A stretch of 40,217 nt of DNA, taken from NCBI GenBank assembly GCA_946999785.1, contig CAMQEO010000003.1, positions 1 to 40,217 on the forward strand, written 5' to 3'. Source of the stretch: an uncultured Atopobium sp. (GTDB lineage: Bacteria; Actinomycetota; Coriobacteriia; Coriobacteriales; Atopobiaceae). Positions 1 to 7,955 of this stretch are shown here, piece after piece. The notes under the pieces are model-generated. The model did no database searches and had not been told where the DNA came from. It was given only the letters and a program-made list of their open reading frames with translations. Position 1 is the first letter of the stretch. Each line of letters begins with the position of its first letter. Both the position numbers and the translations under genes were made by a program.

Positions 1-48
1 CGCCCTTTCAAGGCGGAAATACGAGTTCGATTCTCGTTGGGGGTACCA
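1..48 (+). tRNA. tRNA-Glu(UUC), 3' part, 5' end outside window
   Basis: The 3' portion of a tRNA is visible. An anticodon arm has loop CTTTCAA (anticodon TTC), a T arm has ACGAG and CTCGT flanking TTCGATT, and the acceptor strand TGGGGGT is followed by A and an encoded CCA at 46-48. UUC decodes Glu. The D arm and 5' acceptor strand lie before position 1. Confidence 0.9.
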
Positions 49-60
49 TAGAATTAAATG

Positions 61-87
61 CCGTGCCTATAAGGCGCGGTTTTTTTT
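61..87 (+). terminator. Rho-independent terminator of tRNA-Glu
   Basis: CCGTGCC (61-67) pairs with GGCGCGG (73-79), with one G-T pair and a 5-nt loop, followed by eight T residues at 80-87. It sits 12 bases after the tRNA CCA end, so it most likely ends the tRNA transcript. Confidence 0.85.
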
Positions 88-128
88 GCTTATTTTGGGG
101 TATAGCCTGAGCCATAGAATAAAATAAG

Positions 129-149
129 TTGTCGACAAATTGTCGACAT
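129..149. promoter_or_regulatory. Tandem TTGTCGACA palindromes, possible operator
   Basis: The perfect 10-bp palindrome TTGTCGACAA (129-138) is followed by a near copy, TTGTCGACAT (140-149). The copies start 11 bp apart, about one helical turn. They lie between the tRNA-Glu terminator and a bidirectional terminator, in DNA with no credible gene. Two phased palindromes suggest a protein-binding site, but no regulated gene is evident. Confidence 0.3.
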
Positions 150-197
150 GTGAAATAGGCACAATCCGAGAACCATAGGACAAAATAGACAAATAAA

Positions 198-237
198 AAG
201 CTGACATCAGAACAATTCCGATGCCAGCTTATTTTTT
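198..237. terminator. Bidirectional terminator between tRNA-Glu region and xfp
   Basis: AAGCTGACATC (198-208) pairs with GATGCCAGCTT (220-230) with one internal A/C mismatch. ATTTTTT follows on the plus strand and a TTTTTATTT tract on the minus strand. It is the best visible end for minus-strand transcription leaving xfp, whose stop codon is about 210 bases away. Confidence 0.65.
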
Positions 238-449
238 GCAAAGCTCTGAGCTTTTATGTACAGCAACAAGCTTTAGAGCGCCTTAATCACGCTGTAAAGG
301 CGTGTTTAGTAATTCATAACCAAATACTATAACACGTCATACACTTGGCGCAAAGGCGCTCTGTAGGTGCTCTGTAAGCTCTCTAAAAGCGCTTGGCACG
401 CACGCGCGACAATTATTGTATGAAGAATCACACAAAGCCACGCAAGCAC
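238..449. other. Noncoding stretch downstream of xfp
   Basis: No credible gene is present. A short hairpin with stem CGCCTT (279-284) and AAGGCG (297-302) is visible, as are two repeats of GCTCTGTA around 358-376. Neither has a convincing T tract. The stretch is probably the 3' untranslated region of xfp. Confidence 0.5.
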
Positions 450-2924
450 TTACTCGTTATCTCCGCCTGTTGCTTTAGTTGCAGACAAAACCTCGGCAGA
501 GTCCTTTGCGTCGTGCCATCTCCAATCGGTAAAGGCTGGATGGTCATAGCCCTTATCTACCGCAAACTGGAACGCATCAGCACGGAACTTCTCCCAAGCG
601 TCAATCTGATCCTTCCACTTATCTGCGTCAACCAAGCGTAAAGCGTCTTGAGCCAAAGCCCAGCGATCCATATGATTTTGACGAACCATATCATACGGGG
701 TGGTGGTAGAACCTTGCTCTTCGTATCCGTGAACACAGAAGTTATCGTGATTTGGACGATTCCAAATTAAACGACGAATGCTACCAGCATATGCATGGAA
801 CGCAAACAAAACGGGTTTATCGGCAGAGAAGAGTTTTACAAATTCCTCGTCAGAAATTGCATGATCGTTTTCTTGAGCATTTTGGATCTTAAGAAGGTCA
901 ACAACATTTACAAAGCGAACGTGAACGCCTAACTTATCAAGCAACTCAACAGCGGCAAGTGCTTCTTGCGTGGGTACGTCACCACACGATGCAATGACAA
1001 GATCGGGCTCTTCTCCCTTTTGTACGGTAGAAGCCCATTTCCACTCAACAACACCACGTTTAAGCTCTTCGCGCGCCTCGTCAAGCGTAACCCAAGTAGG
1101 AGCAGGTTGTTTACCAGCAAAAATAGCGTTAAAGCAGTTGGTTGAGTTAAACGCACGCTCGGCAACGGCCAACAAAAGGTTTGCGTCAGCTGGGAAATAA
1201 ATATTAGTGATGTGATCATTGTTAAAGCTCTTGTTAAGCATAATGTCCACAAAACCAGGGTCTTGGTGCGAAAATCCGTTGTGATCCTGACGCCAAACGT
1301 GGCTTGAAATCAAAAGGTTAATTCCCGAGATAGGACGACGCCAAGGAATATGGCGAACGCATGCTTCCAGCCACTTGCAGTGCTGATTGATCATGGAGTC
1401 TACTACGTGTACAAATGATTCGTAGCTCGACCAAATACCATTACGACCAGTTAATACATAACCCTCTAAAAGTCCTTCGCATTGGTGCTCAGAAAGCTGC
1501 TCGATAACATTTCCAACAGGAGCCATGTGCTCGTCATTTTGAGGATCAGCGTTTATTTCGCCAAACCATTGTTTATCGGTTACACGATAGGACGGCTGTA
1601 AGCGATTTGAAGCGGTTTCATCGGGTCCAAAAATACGGAACGAATCACGGTTCTTGTTAATTACTTCGGCCGTAAAATCGCCTAACACACGTGTTGCCTC
1701 TACGGCACCGCAGCCATGGCCACCTTTTTCTACATCAACAGCAAAGTCTTTTGCATCTGGAAGATCAAGGTTATGACGAAGCTTACCACCATTTGCGTTG
1801 GGGTTAGCACCAAGTCTTAAATCGCCTTGAGGCATAGCCGCAACAACATCGCTTTTAATTGCACCGTTTTCATCAAAAAGCTCTTCGGGTTTATAGGATT
1901 TCATCCAATTTTTCAAAACCTCAAAGTGAGCTTCGGTATCACGAGCAGATGCTAAAGGCACCTGATGAGCGCGCCAAGAACCCTCGGTCTTTTTACCGTC
2001 TATATAAGCTGGGCATGTCCATCCTTTAGGAGTGCGGAACACGATCATAGGATACGCAGGACGAGCCTCTTCGCCTGCTTGAGCGCGCGTCTTAATATTG
2101 CAAATTTCATCGAATACCGTCTCAAGAAGTGCCGCAAAACGACGGTGAATAGACGAATGATCTTCATCATCAAAACCAGCTGTAAACACATAGGGGTGAT
2201 ATCCCATACCACGGAAGAATTCATCGCGTTCTTCGCCACTAATACGCGACAAAATTGATGGGTTAGCAATTTTATAGCCGTTAAGATGTAAAATTGGCAA
2301 CACAATACCATCGGTTAGTGGATCAAGGAACTTGTTAGTTTGCCAGCTTGTTGCCAAAGGACCGGTTTCTGATTCGCCATCGCCTACTACAGCTACAGCC
2401 AATAGCGATGGATTATCCAAAACAGCACCATACGCATGTGACAATACATAACCAAGCTCTCCGCCTTCATGAATAGAACCAGGCGTTTCAGGTGCATAGT
2501 GCGAAGGAATGCCTCCTGGATATGAGAATTGACGGAAGAACTTTTGCAAACCTGCTTCGTCTTTAGTAATGCGCGGATAGGTTTCGGTGTATGTTCCATC
2601 CAAAAGTGATTGCGCTGTACCAGCAGGTCCGCCGTGACCTGGTCCCATTAAGAAAACTGTATTTTGGTTGTGGTCGTGAATAAGACGATTAACGTGACCA
2701 AATAAAAAGTTTAAGCCTGGCGTGGTTCCCCAGTGACCTACCAAACGATATTTAATATCGTCACGATTAAAATCACCCTTCATCAAAGGGTTGCTTCGTA
2801 AATAAATTTGTCCAATAGACAAGTAATTAGCACAACGCCAATACTTATCAACGGCCTCAAGCTCTTCTTCAGACACAGATTGTTCGAGTTTATGCCACGG
2901 TGTACCCAATACCGGTTGACCCAT
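450..2924 (-). CDS. xfp: D-xylulose-5-phosphate/D-fructose-6-phosphate phosphoketolase
   Basis: This cytoplasmic thiamine-diphosphate enzyme splits xylulose-5-phosphate with phosphate into acetyl phosphate and glyceraldehyde-3-phosphate, and often also uses fructose-6-phosphate. The 824 residues match the full family length. Visible family signatures are GHWGTTPG near residue 63, GPGHGG at 94-99, [14 protein letters not shown] at 153-166 and the diphosphate/Mg motif GDGESETG at 181-188. The start ATG has an AGGAGG 7 bases upstream. The gene lies directly after the ula operon on the same strand, separated by a terminator-like hairpin, so it probably has its own promoter. Its substrate is the end product of the ula pathway, which fits its position. 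Whether it prefers xylulose-5-phosphate or uses both substrates cannot be read from the sequence. Confidence 0.97.
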   Translation of the reverse strand: MGQPVLGTPWHKLEQSVSEEELEAVDKYWRCANYLSIGQIYLRSNPLMKGDFNRDDIKYRLVGHWGTTPGLNFLFGHVNRLIHDHNQNTVFLMGPGHGGPAGTAQSLLDGTYTETYPRITKDEAGLQKFFRQFSYPGGIPSHYAPETPGSIHEGGELGYVLSHAYGAVLDNPSLLAVAVVGDGESETGPLATSWQTNKFLDPLTDGIVLPILHLNGYKIANPSILSRISGEERDEFFRGMGYHPYVFTAGFDDEDHSSIHRRFAALLETVFDEICNIKTRAQAGEEARPAYPMIVFRTPKGWTCPAYIDGKKTEGSWRAHQVPLASARDTEAHFEVLKNWMKSYKPEELFDENGAIKSDVVAAMPQGDLRLGANPNANGGKLRHNLDLPDAKDFAVDVEKGGHGCGAVEATRVLGDFTAEVINKNRDSFRIFGPDETASNRLQPSYRVTDKQWFGEINADPQNDEHMAPVGNVIEQLSEHQCEGLLEGYVLTGRNGIWSSYESFVHVVDSMINQHCKWLEACVRHIPWRRPISGINLLISSHVWRQDHNGFSHQDPGFVDIMLNKSFNNDHITNIYFPADANLLLAVAERAFNSTNCFNAIFAGKQPAPTWVTLDEAREELKRGVVEWKWASTVQKGEEPDLVIASCGDVPTQEALAAVELLDKLGVHVRFVNVVDLLKIQNAQENDHAISDEEFVKLFSADKPVLFAFHAYAGSIRRLIWNRPNHDNFCVHGYEEQGSTTTPYDMVRQNHMDRWALAQDALRLVDADKWKDQIDAWEKFRADAFQFAVDKGYDHPAFTDWRWHDAKDSAEVLSATKATGGDNE

Positions 2925-2966
2925 ATTGTCCTCCTTATACTTTTTTACACATCTAACTCTAAGTGA

Positions 2967-2978
2967 TAAAACGTTTTA
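2967..2978. promoter_or_regulatory. Palindrome upstream of xfp, possible LacI/cre-like operator
   Basis: TAAAACGTTTTA is a perfect 12-bp palindrome 43 bases upstream of the xfp start. An AACGTT-centred palindrome with A/T flanks resembles LacI-family or catabolite-response sites. No clear -35/-10 pair was found around it, so the role is inferred from position and symmetry. Confidence 0.35.
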
Positions 2979-3044
2979 CTAGTCGAAAGTTGCACGGTTT
3001 TTATCGATTTACACAATCCATTCATAATAGATTTATTCATAACA

Positions 3045-3072
3045 AAAGGTGCCAAAACATTCTGGCACCTTT
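3045..3072 (-). terminator. Terminator at the end of the ula operon
   Basis: A perfect 10-bp stem, AAAGGTGCCA (3045-3054) with TGGCACCTTT (3063-3072), and an 8-nt loop lie about 70 bases after the ulaF stop. Read on the minus strand the stem runs into TTTTGTT. It separates ulaF from xfp, though read-through is possible because the T tract is interrupted. Confidence 0.75.
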
Positions 3073-3143
3073 AGTTTGCATATCCTCAACTACCACAATA
3101 TTGCGGTGGAACACCAGCAGAACAACCTGCAATGCACAAGGTA

Positions 3144-3917
3144 CTAATGAGTGTCGCCAGGTTGTCCGTAATATGCATGAGCACCGTGTTTTCTAAAATA
3201 GTGCTTATCAAGATAATACTGAGGAATCGGCTCAAAAGGCTGCTCGCCTGCGCTTGGACGCACGCGACCCATAAGGTCTTCGGTGCGCTCTGCCATATCA
3301 CAAACGGTTTCGATAACCTTACCTACCTCAACGGATTTCATAGGAGTTTTCCCCCATGAAAATGTTCCATGATTACGTACAAGAACACCTGGTGTAGCAA
3401 GAGGATCGATATTACGTGTCCTAAAGGTTTCTACAATGACCTTGCCCGTGTTTTCTTCGTACGCCTCTTCAACCTCTTGCTGAGTTAAATCGCGCGTGCA
3501 TGGAATAGGACCGTAAAAATTATCTGCATGCGTTGTTCCATATACCGGTACATCACGCCCTGCCTGCGCCCACGCAGCGCCTTGAACGCTATGCGTGTGG
3601 GTAATAGCGTTGATTTGAGGAAACTCTCTAAAAAGCACAACGTCTGTTGGTAAATCAGACGAAGGACGAAGGCTGTGCTCACCCAAAACACTGCCGTCCA
3701 GTGTTGTTACCACCATATCGGAAGGCTTCATGGTTTCGTAAGGTACACCACTCGGTTTAATTACAATAACGCCTAAATCGCGATTAACCTCAGCAACATT
3801 TCCCCAGGTAAGCGTAACTAATCCCAATTCTGGTAAACGACAATTTGCCTCGCAAACGCGCTCGCACATAGCCTCAACTTCGCGGCAATGAAGCAACTGT
3901 TCGCTATTAAAACTCAT
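3144..3917 (-). CDS. ulaF: L-ribulose-5-phosphate 4-epimerase
   Basis: A class II aldolase-fold, metal-dependent epimerase (AraD/UlaF/SgbE family) that converts L-ribulose-5-phosphate to D-xylulose-5-phosphate, the last step of the ascorbate branch. The product is 257 residues. Family features are LTWGNV in the N-terminal third, KPSGV, the metal-binding HTHS motif and a C-terminal part ending near YYGQPGDTH, as in AraD proteins. The start chosen is the ATG at 3917, preceded by AAGGAGG; an open frame extends 30 codons further upstream but lies inside ulaE and lacks such a site. It overlaps the end of ulaE by 11 bases, indicating translational coupling. A closely related arabinose-type AraD is the alternative, but the operon context points to UlaF. 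Confidence 0.93.
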   Translation of the reverse strand: MSFNSEQLLHCREVEAMCERVCEANCRLPELGLVTLTWGNVAEVNRDLGVIVIKPSGVPYETMKPSDMVVTTLDGSVLGEHSLRPSSDLPTDVVLFREFPQINAITHTHSVQGAAWAQAGRDVPVYGTTHADNFYGPIPCTRDLTQQEVEEAYEENTGKVIVETFRTRNIDPLATPGVLVRNHGTFSWGKTPMKSVEVGKVIETVCDMAERTEDLMGRVRPSAGEQPFEPIPQYYLDKHYFRKHGAHAYYGQPGDTH

Positions 3918-4764
3918 AACCTGCCTCCTTGAAGATCGGCAAAGTATATGCAAGTGCTTTCTTGATTTCTGCCTCGGGATCATCGGAAGTTTCGCTCCAC
4001 ATCTCAAGCATGAACGTCCCGTTATATCCCAGACGCTTTAAGGTTTTAAAGCAGCCCAAAAAGTCTACTTGACCCTCGCCAAAGGGAACATTTTTGAACT
4101 TACCCTTAAAGGTATCGGTTACATTAAGCGTATCTTTTACGTGAAGAGCTGCGATCTCATCGATACCTAATTCAAGCTCGGCTTCAACATCATTCTCAGG
4201 CCACGCATTCAAATTTCCAAGGTCGGGATATACCTGCAACCACGGAGAATGTATCTGCTTTTTAATTTTATTGAACTTGGTAACAGAATTAATGAACGGA
4301 TCGTCCATAATTTCGATCGAAAGCATTACTTGCTTTTCGGCAGCCATTGCAACAGCCTTCTGCAGGTTTTCCATAAAGTAGGCACGCGATGTAAGCGTCT
4401 TTGGCTCATAGTACACATCATATCCAGCAAGCTGAATATTACGTATGCCCAAATCAGAGGCCAAATCTATAGCTTTTTTCATAATCTGTAAACCATGGCT
4501 ACGGATCTCAGGATCACTTGAACCAAATGGAAAACGTCGATGTCCACTTAAACACATGGAATAAACCTTAAGGCCAACTTCGTATTCAGCATCGATAAGC
4601 TCTTTGCGCTCTTGCTTTGTCCAATCAAGTCGAGCCAGGCGCTCGTCAGTTTCGTCTACGGACATCTCTACAAAATTAAAGCCGAGTTTTTTTGCAAGTA
4701 AAAGACGATCTTTCCAAGAAACATTCTTAGGCAAAGCCTTCTCATAAATGCCTAAATGTGCCAT
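3907..4764 (-). CDS. ulaE: L-ribulose-5-phosphate 3-epimerase (L-xylulose-5-phosphate 3-epimerase)
   Basis: A 285-residue TIM-barrel epimerase of the UlaE/SgbU type that interconverts L-xylulose-5-phosphate and L-ribulose-5-phosphate. The N-terminus (GIYEKALPK), the NIQLAGYDVYYE segment, IEIMDDPF with likely metal-ligand Glu and Asp, and LHVKDT with a metal-ligand His are characteristic of the xylose-isomerase-like barrel family. It follows ulaD after a 46-base gap and overlaps ulaF. The Shine-Dalgarno sequence is weak (a purine-rich GAAGAGA further upstream than usual), unlike its neighbours, so its translation may depend on flow from ulaD. Confidence 0.95.
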   Translation of the reverse strand: MAHLGIYEKALPKNVSWKDRLLLAKKLGFNFVEMSVDETDERLARLDWTKQERKELIDAEYEVGLKVYSMCLSGHRRFPFGSSDPEIRSHGLQIMKKAIDLASDLGIRNIQLAGYDVYYEPKTLTSRAYFMENLQKAVAMAAEKQVMLSIEIMDDPFINSVTKFNKIKKQIHSPWLQVYPDLGNLNAWPENDVEAELELGIDEIAALHVKDTLNVTDTFKGKFKNVPFGEGQVDFLGCFKTLKRLGYNGTFMLEMWSETSDDPEAEIKKALAYTLPIFKEAGYEF

Positions 4765-4810
4765 ATTGCACGTCCAATCTCTTCATGACTCATTATGAGC
4801 GTATGGGTTA

Positions 4811-5449
4811 TTAGCCCCAAATTTCTTTAATCTTGTTTTGGAAGTCTACAGCAGCCTGACGAGGATCTGGAGCCTGCGTAATACCGCGTCCTGCAATAAA
4901 GGTGTATACAGGAATGCCGCGGAACAACTCAAGTGTGTTGACATTCAAACCACCAGTTACCGATACCTTAAAGCCCATGTCACAAAGTTTTTTAATCTTG
5001 GTAAGGTCTTTTTCGCCCCAAGTTTGACCAGCAAGTAAAGCATCGCGGCTTTGGTGGTATACCGCCTGCTCAATACCAGTATCAAGCCATCCTTGAGCCT
5101 GCTCAAATGTCCAGTCGCCATACAGCTCTACCTGAACAGCATCAACCTCTTTAGCGGCTGCAGCCATGGTAGGAAGTGTTGCACAACAAATGCATGTCAT
5201 AAAGTTGGCACCACCATCGTGAACATTTTTAGCAACAGTCCCACCTGCATCAGCACATTTAGGATCAGCAACAATCAGTTTATTAGGATACATTGATCTA
5301 AAGCATTTAATAGCTTTTTGACCTTCTTGAAGAATAAGGATGGTTCCTACTTCCAAAATGTCTACTACATCTCCAACAGCTTTAATGTCTGCCAATGCGC
5401 TTGGTAAATCATTATGATCACAAGCTATCTGAAGCATAGGTAATGCCAT
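4811..5449 (-). CDS. ulaD: 3-keto-L-gulonate-6-phosphate decarboxylase
   Basis: A 212-residue member of the orotidine-5'-phosphate decarboxylase superfamily that turns 3-keto-L-gulonate-6-phosphate into L-xylulose-5-phosphate and CO2. Visible motifs are ACDHNDLPSAL at the N-terminus, ADPKCADAGG (the Asp-x-Lys-x-x-Asp catalytic and metal motif), ELYGDW, VYHQSRDA and the phosphate-binding TGGLNV and IAGRGIT near the C-terminus. The set fits UlaD better than the related hexulose-phosphate synthase. The ATG is preceded by AAAGGAG with normal spacing. It follows ulaB after 40 bases. Confidence 0.95.
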   Translation of the reverse strand: MALPMLQIACDHNDLPSALADIKAVGDVVDILEVGTILILQEGQKAIKCFRSMYPNKLIVADPKCADAGGTVAKNVHDGGANFMTCICCATLPTMAAAAKEVDAVQVELYGDWTFEQAQGWLDTGIEQAVYHQSRDALLAGQTWGEKDLTKIKKLCDMGFKVSVTGGLNVNTLELFRGIPVYTFIAGRGITQAPDPRQAAVDFQNKIKEIWG

Positions 5450-5489
5450 AATTTACTCCTTTTGAAATTTCTTAATTTTTAGGTGTTGT

Positions 5490-5789
5490 TTAAAGATTTT
5501 TGCTCTTAAGATCGCTTTCTTCGATGCGCTGTTTGCACTCGGGAACGCTCATAACATTGCGAACACCAATAACGGTAACGCCTTGTTTAGCAGCGTCGTC
5601 AAACATGTTTACAAAGTTAAGTGGTGTGAAAACAACGTCGTAACTTTTAGCGGTGCTTTTACCCTCGGCAATAGAGGTGTGATTGCTTGCGGTAACCTTG
5701 TATCCTAAAGCGGTAAGAGCCTTAGTAGCCGTTTGCAAAAGCATTAAAGAAGTACCGGAACCATTAGCACAAGAAACCAAAACACGCAT
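5490..5789 (-). CDS. ulaB: PTS ascorbate transporter, EIIB component
   Basis: A 99-residue cytoplasmic EIIB of the lactose/cellobiose/ascorbate-type fold, which takes phosphate from EIIA and passes it to ascorbate during transport. The N-terminal MRVLVSCANGSGTSLML places the phosphorylated cysteine at residue 7 in the usual C-x-x-G-x-G-T/S-S loop. The start ATG has AGGAGG 5 bases upstream. It is encoded separately from EIIA and EIIC as in other ula operons. The 128-base gap after ulaA, which holds an inverted repeat, is the longest within the operon. Confidence 0.95.
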   Translation of the reverse strand: MRVLVSCANGSGTSLMLLQTATKALTALGYKVTASNHTSIAEGKSTAKSYDVVFTPLNFVNMFDDAAKQGVTVIGVRNVMSVPECKQRIEESDLKSKNL

Positions 5790-5842
5790 GATATCCTCCT
5801 AAAATAAACAGTGCGCGTATCAAACGCAATTCAAACAAAAGC

Positions 5843-5880
5843 GCGTGCTCAGATGCTCAACAAACACCCTATGAGCACGC
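5843..5880 (-). promoter_or_regulatory. Hairpin between ulaA and ulaB, possible attenuator or mRNA-processing element
   Basis: GCGTGCTCA (5843-5851) and TGAGCACGC (5872-5880) form a perfect 9-bp inverted repeat with a 20-nt loop. On the minus strand it is followed by GCTTTTGTTTG, a weak T tract. It lies in the longest gap of the operon, so it could reduce or stabilise parts of the ula mRNA. The role is inferred. Confidence 0.45.
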
Positions 5881-5917
5881 ACTTAAATCAACACATACAA
5901 AGTAAAGACGCTAAAGC

Positions 5918-7393
5918 TTATGCCTTTTTGAATTCTGCTTTGTATTTTTCGTAATCCTCTACCTGCATAAAGTAACCCTTGGGGTTAGCACGGTATTGAA
6001 GCTGTGGAATAGCAAGCAGAACAACGATAACAATTGCAATACCAACGAATGGAAGGTATTTCATAACAAGGGTTGCAACTGGCCATACCGTTGCCCAGTC
6101 GAGCATACCAAGGTATCCACCGTATGCAGCCAAACCAATCCAGCTTGCAAACAGTGCTGAACCCAAAACTTGAACAACACCAGAAATGAAAGGCAGAACA
6201 AGCGCGGCCTTGTAACCACCACGGTTATTAGCAAATACACCAATAGCAGCGTTATCAAAGAAGACTGGAATAAAGCCTGCGATAACAATAGTTGGTGACT
6301 GGCAAATAATAAGAAGGGCAATGGTAATAAATTGTCCTACAGCACCAGCCAAGAAGCCGATGGTTGCAGCGTTTGGCGAACCAAAAGCAAAGGTTGCTGC
6401 AATATCGATACCAGGAACGGCACCCGGAAGAATGGTATTAGAGATACCTTGGAAGCTCTCGGTAAGCTCGCCCACGAAGGTACGAACACCAAGTTGTAAG
6501 ATTGCCAGATAAACAGCAAAGTACAAACTGGTTTGAAGAATGTAGAAGAAGAAGTCATCTTCAGGTTTAAGCGCTTTAAGCGCTACAAGGTAATCCTTGC
6601 CCAAAACAGCCAAAATAATACCAAAGAACAAAAGCATCAAAATAGAAGTTGAAACCATGTTCTCATTGAAGATCGAAAGCCAACCAGGAAGCTCAACATC
6701 TTCCATACGCTTAGGCTCTTTTCCATCTTTAGGCTTAAAGAGTTCTGCAACTTTAGCAAAGAACGTTAAACCAAACATCTGTTGGTGAGCAACAGCAAAG
6801 CCACCACCATCAGTTAAGTCTTGGCAAATACCAATGGTAAGGTTTGAACCTACAGCCCAGTACAGACCCAAGATAACTGACATGATTGCCAAGATTTCCC
6901 AGCGACCCATAAATGGATAGCAGAACAAAATAATCCAGAACGCAGTGGATGCTTGCTGAACTTGTACGTGACCTGTGGTAAAGATAGCACGAAGTTTAGT
7001 AAGTTTGTTAAAGCGAACAACAATGATGTTGATAATAAATGCGAATAACAAAAGCAACATAACGTCGCCGAACATACGACCAAATGTTTCTTCAACACCT
7101 GCGGTTACTGCATTTTGACCAAAGTATGGGTCGATAACCATTGCGCTTAAATTAAAGCGGTCTCTCAAACCAACCAAAATAGGACGGAAGTTTTTGACCA
7201 AGCCGCCTGAACCTACGCACAAAATCAAGTATCCACATGTTGCCTTTAAAAAGCCTGCCAAGCATTCATACCAAGGCTTTTTAAGCAGGACATAACCAAT
7301 CAGTACGATAAAACCAATCATAAACTGCGGTTGAGTAAGAATATTTTTAGCAAAGAACGACCAACATGCTAATAAAATTCCTGGAATATCCAT
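5918..7393 (-). CDS. ulaA: PTS ascorbate transporter, EIIC permease
   Basis: The membrane permease of the L-ascorbate phosphotransferase system (UlaA/SgaT family), 491 residues, slightly longer than the E. coli protein. About eleven hydrophobic segments are visible. Family-like stretches include GIFLACW-like N-terminus (here GILLACW), CVGSGGLVKNFRPIL, DPYFGQNAV, TGHVQVQQAS and FGSPNAATIGFLAG. AAAGGAGG lies just before the ATG. It works with UlaB and UlaC, encoded on either side, to import ascorbate as L-ascorbate-6-phosphate. The charged C-terminus (EKYKAEFKKA) is cytoplasmic by prediction. Confidence 0.96.
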   Translation of the reverse strand: MDIPGILLACWSFFAKNILTQPQFMIGFIVLIGYVLLKKPWYECLAGFLKATCGYLILCVGSGGLVKNFRPILVGLRDRFNLSAMVIDPYFGQNAVTAGVEETFGRMFGDVMLLLLFAFIINIIVVRFNKLTKLRAIFTTGHVQVQQASTAFWIILFCYPFMGRWEILAIMSVILGLYWAVGSNLTIGICQDLTDGGGFAVAHQQMFGLTFFAKVAELFKPKDGKEPKRMEDVELPGWLSIFNENMVSTSILMLLFFGIILAVLGKDYLVALKALKPEDDFFFYILQTSLYFAVYLAILQLGVRTFVGELTESFQGISNTILPGAVPGIDIAATFAFGSPNAATIGFLAGAVGQFITIALLIICQSPTIVIAGFIPVFFDNAAIGVFANNRGGYKAALVLPFISGVVQVLGSALFASWIGLAAYGGYLGMLDWATVWPVATLVMKYLPFVGIAIVIVVLLAIPQLQYRANPKGYFMQVEDYEKYKAEFKKA

Positions 7394-7464
7394 TGTGCCT
7401 CCTTTGTCTTAAACGACGTATATACTCCTTTGCACCATTTGTGCAATTACCACCAATGTTTAAA

Positions 7465-7914
7465 CTACAAAAGCTTTTTGTAGTCTTCTAAAGAATGAGT
7501 AGCTTTAAGTTGCTCAACCTTTTCTTCCTCCATCAAAAGATCCATAAGACGCTGAATGTTTTTAAGGTGTTCATCAGAATCTTTTGCAGCAAGCGTAAAG
7601 AATAATTGTGCCTGCGGCTCCTCTTTTGTGGCGGGATCATAAAACGTAACAGGAGCTTCAAACTTAGTAAATGCGATTCCTGTTCCCAAAACTCCTGGAG
7701 CAGTTGCAAGCGCGTGTGGCATTGCAATGCCTGGAACTATAACAATATAAGGACCGTTGTCTACAACGTTTTGAACAATAGTATCAACATAGGTTGGCTC
7801 AATCATGTGGTTGTCAAGCAAGGGCTTGCAGCTCATACGAATAGCTTCTTTCCAGTCTTGAGGCTGTTTTTCGGCGTAGTAGACAAGATTGTTATCATAA
7901 AAAAATTTAAGCAT
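7465..7914 (-). CDS. ulaC: PTS ascorbate transporter, EIIA component
   Basis: A 149-residue EIIA of the fructose/mannitol fold (UlaC/SgaA). The phosphorylated histidine is in GIAMPHA near residue 67, followed by the typical strand VLGTGIAFTKFEAPV and FFTLAAKDSDEHL. It receives phosphate from HPr and passes it to UlaB. The start ATG lacks a strong Shine-Dalgarno (only GAGTG about 5 bases upstream). It begins 41 bases after ulaG and is 71 bases from ulaA. That second gap holds a short inverted repeat, TTGCAC and GTGCAA, at 7430-7446, of unknown meaning. Confidence 0.94.
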   Translation of the reverse strand: MLKFFYDNNLVYYAEKQPQDWKEAIRMSCKPLLDNHMIEPTYVDTIVQNVVDNGPYIVIVPGIAMPHALATAPGVLGTGIAFTKFEAPVTFYDPATKEEPQAQLFFTLAAKDSDEHLKNIQRLMDLLMEEEKVEQLKATHSLEDYKKLL

Positions 7915-7955
7915 TTCACACTCACATCCGGTTGAAGTTCACGGTACGGCTCATC

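Noticed and set aside
8..241. 77-codon ORF on the minus strand downstream of xfp
   Set aside because: It begins inside a terminator stem, runs through the tRNA-Glu terminator and into the tRNA gene, and has no ribosome-binding site.
970..2599. Several ORFs of 68-107 codons on both strands inside xfp
   Set aside because: They lie wholly within a strongly supported phosphoketolase gene, have no start signals and no recognisable protein features.
3907..4007. Longer N-terminus for ulaF starting at 4007
   Set aside because: The extra 30 codons lie inside ulaE, are rich in basic residues unlike the family, and the ATG at 3917 has AAGGAGG.
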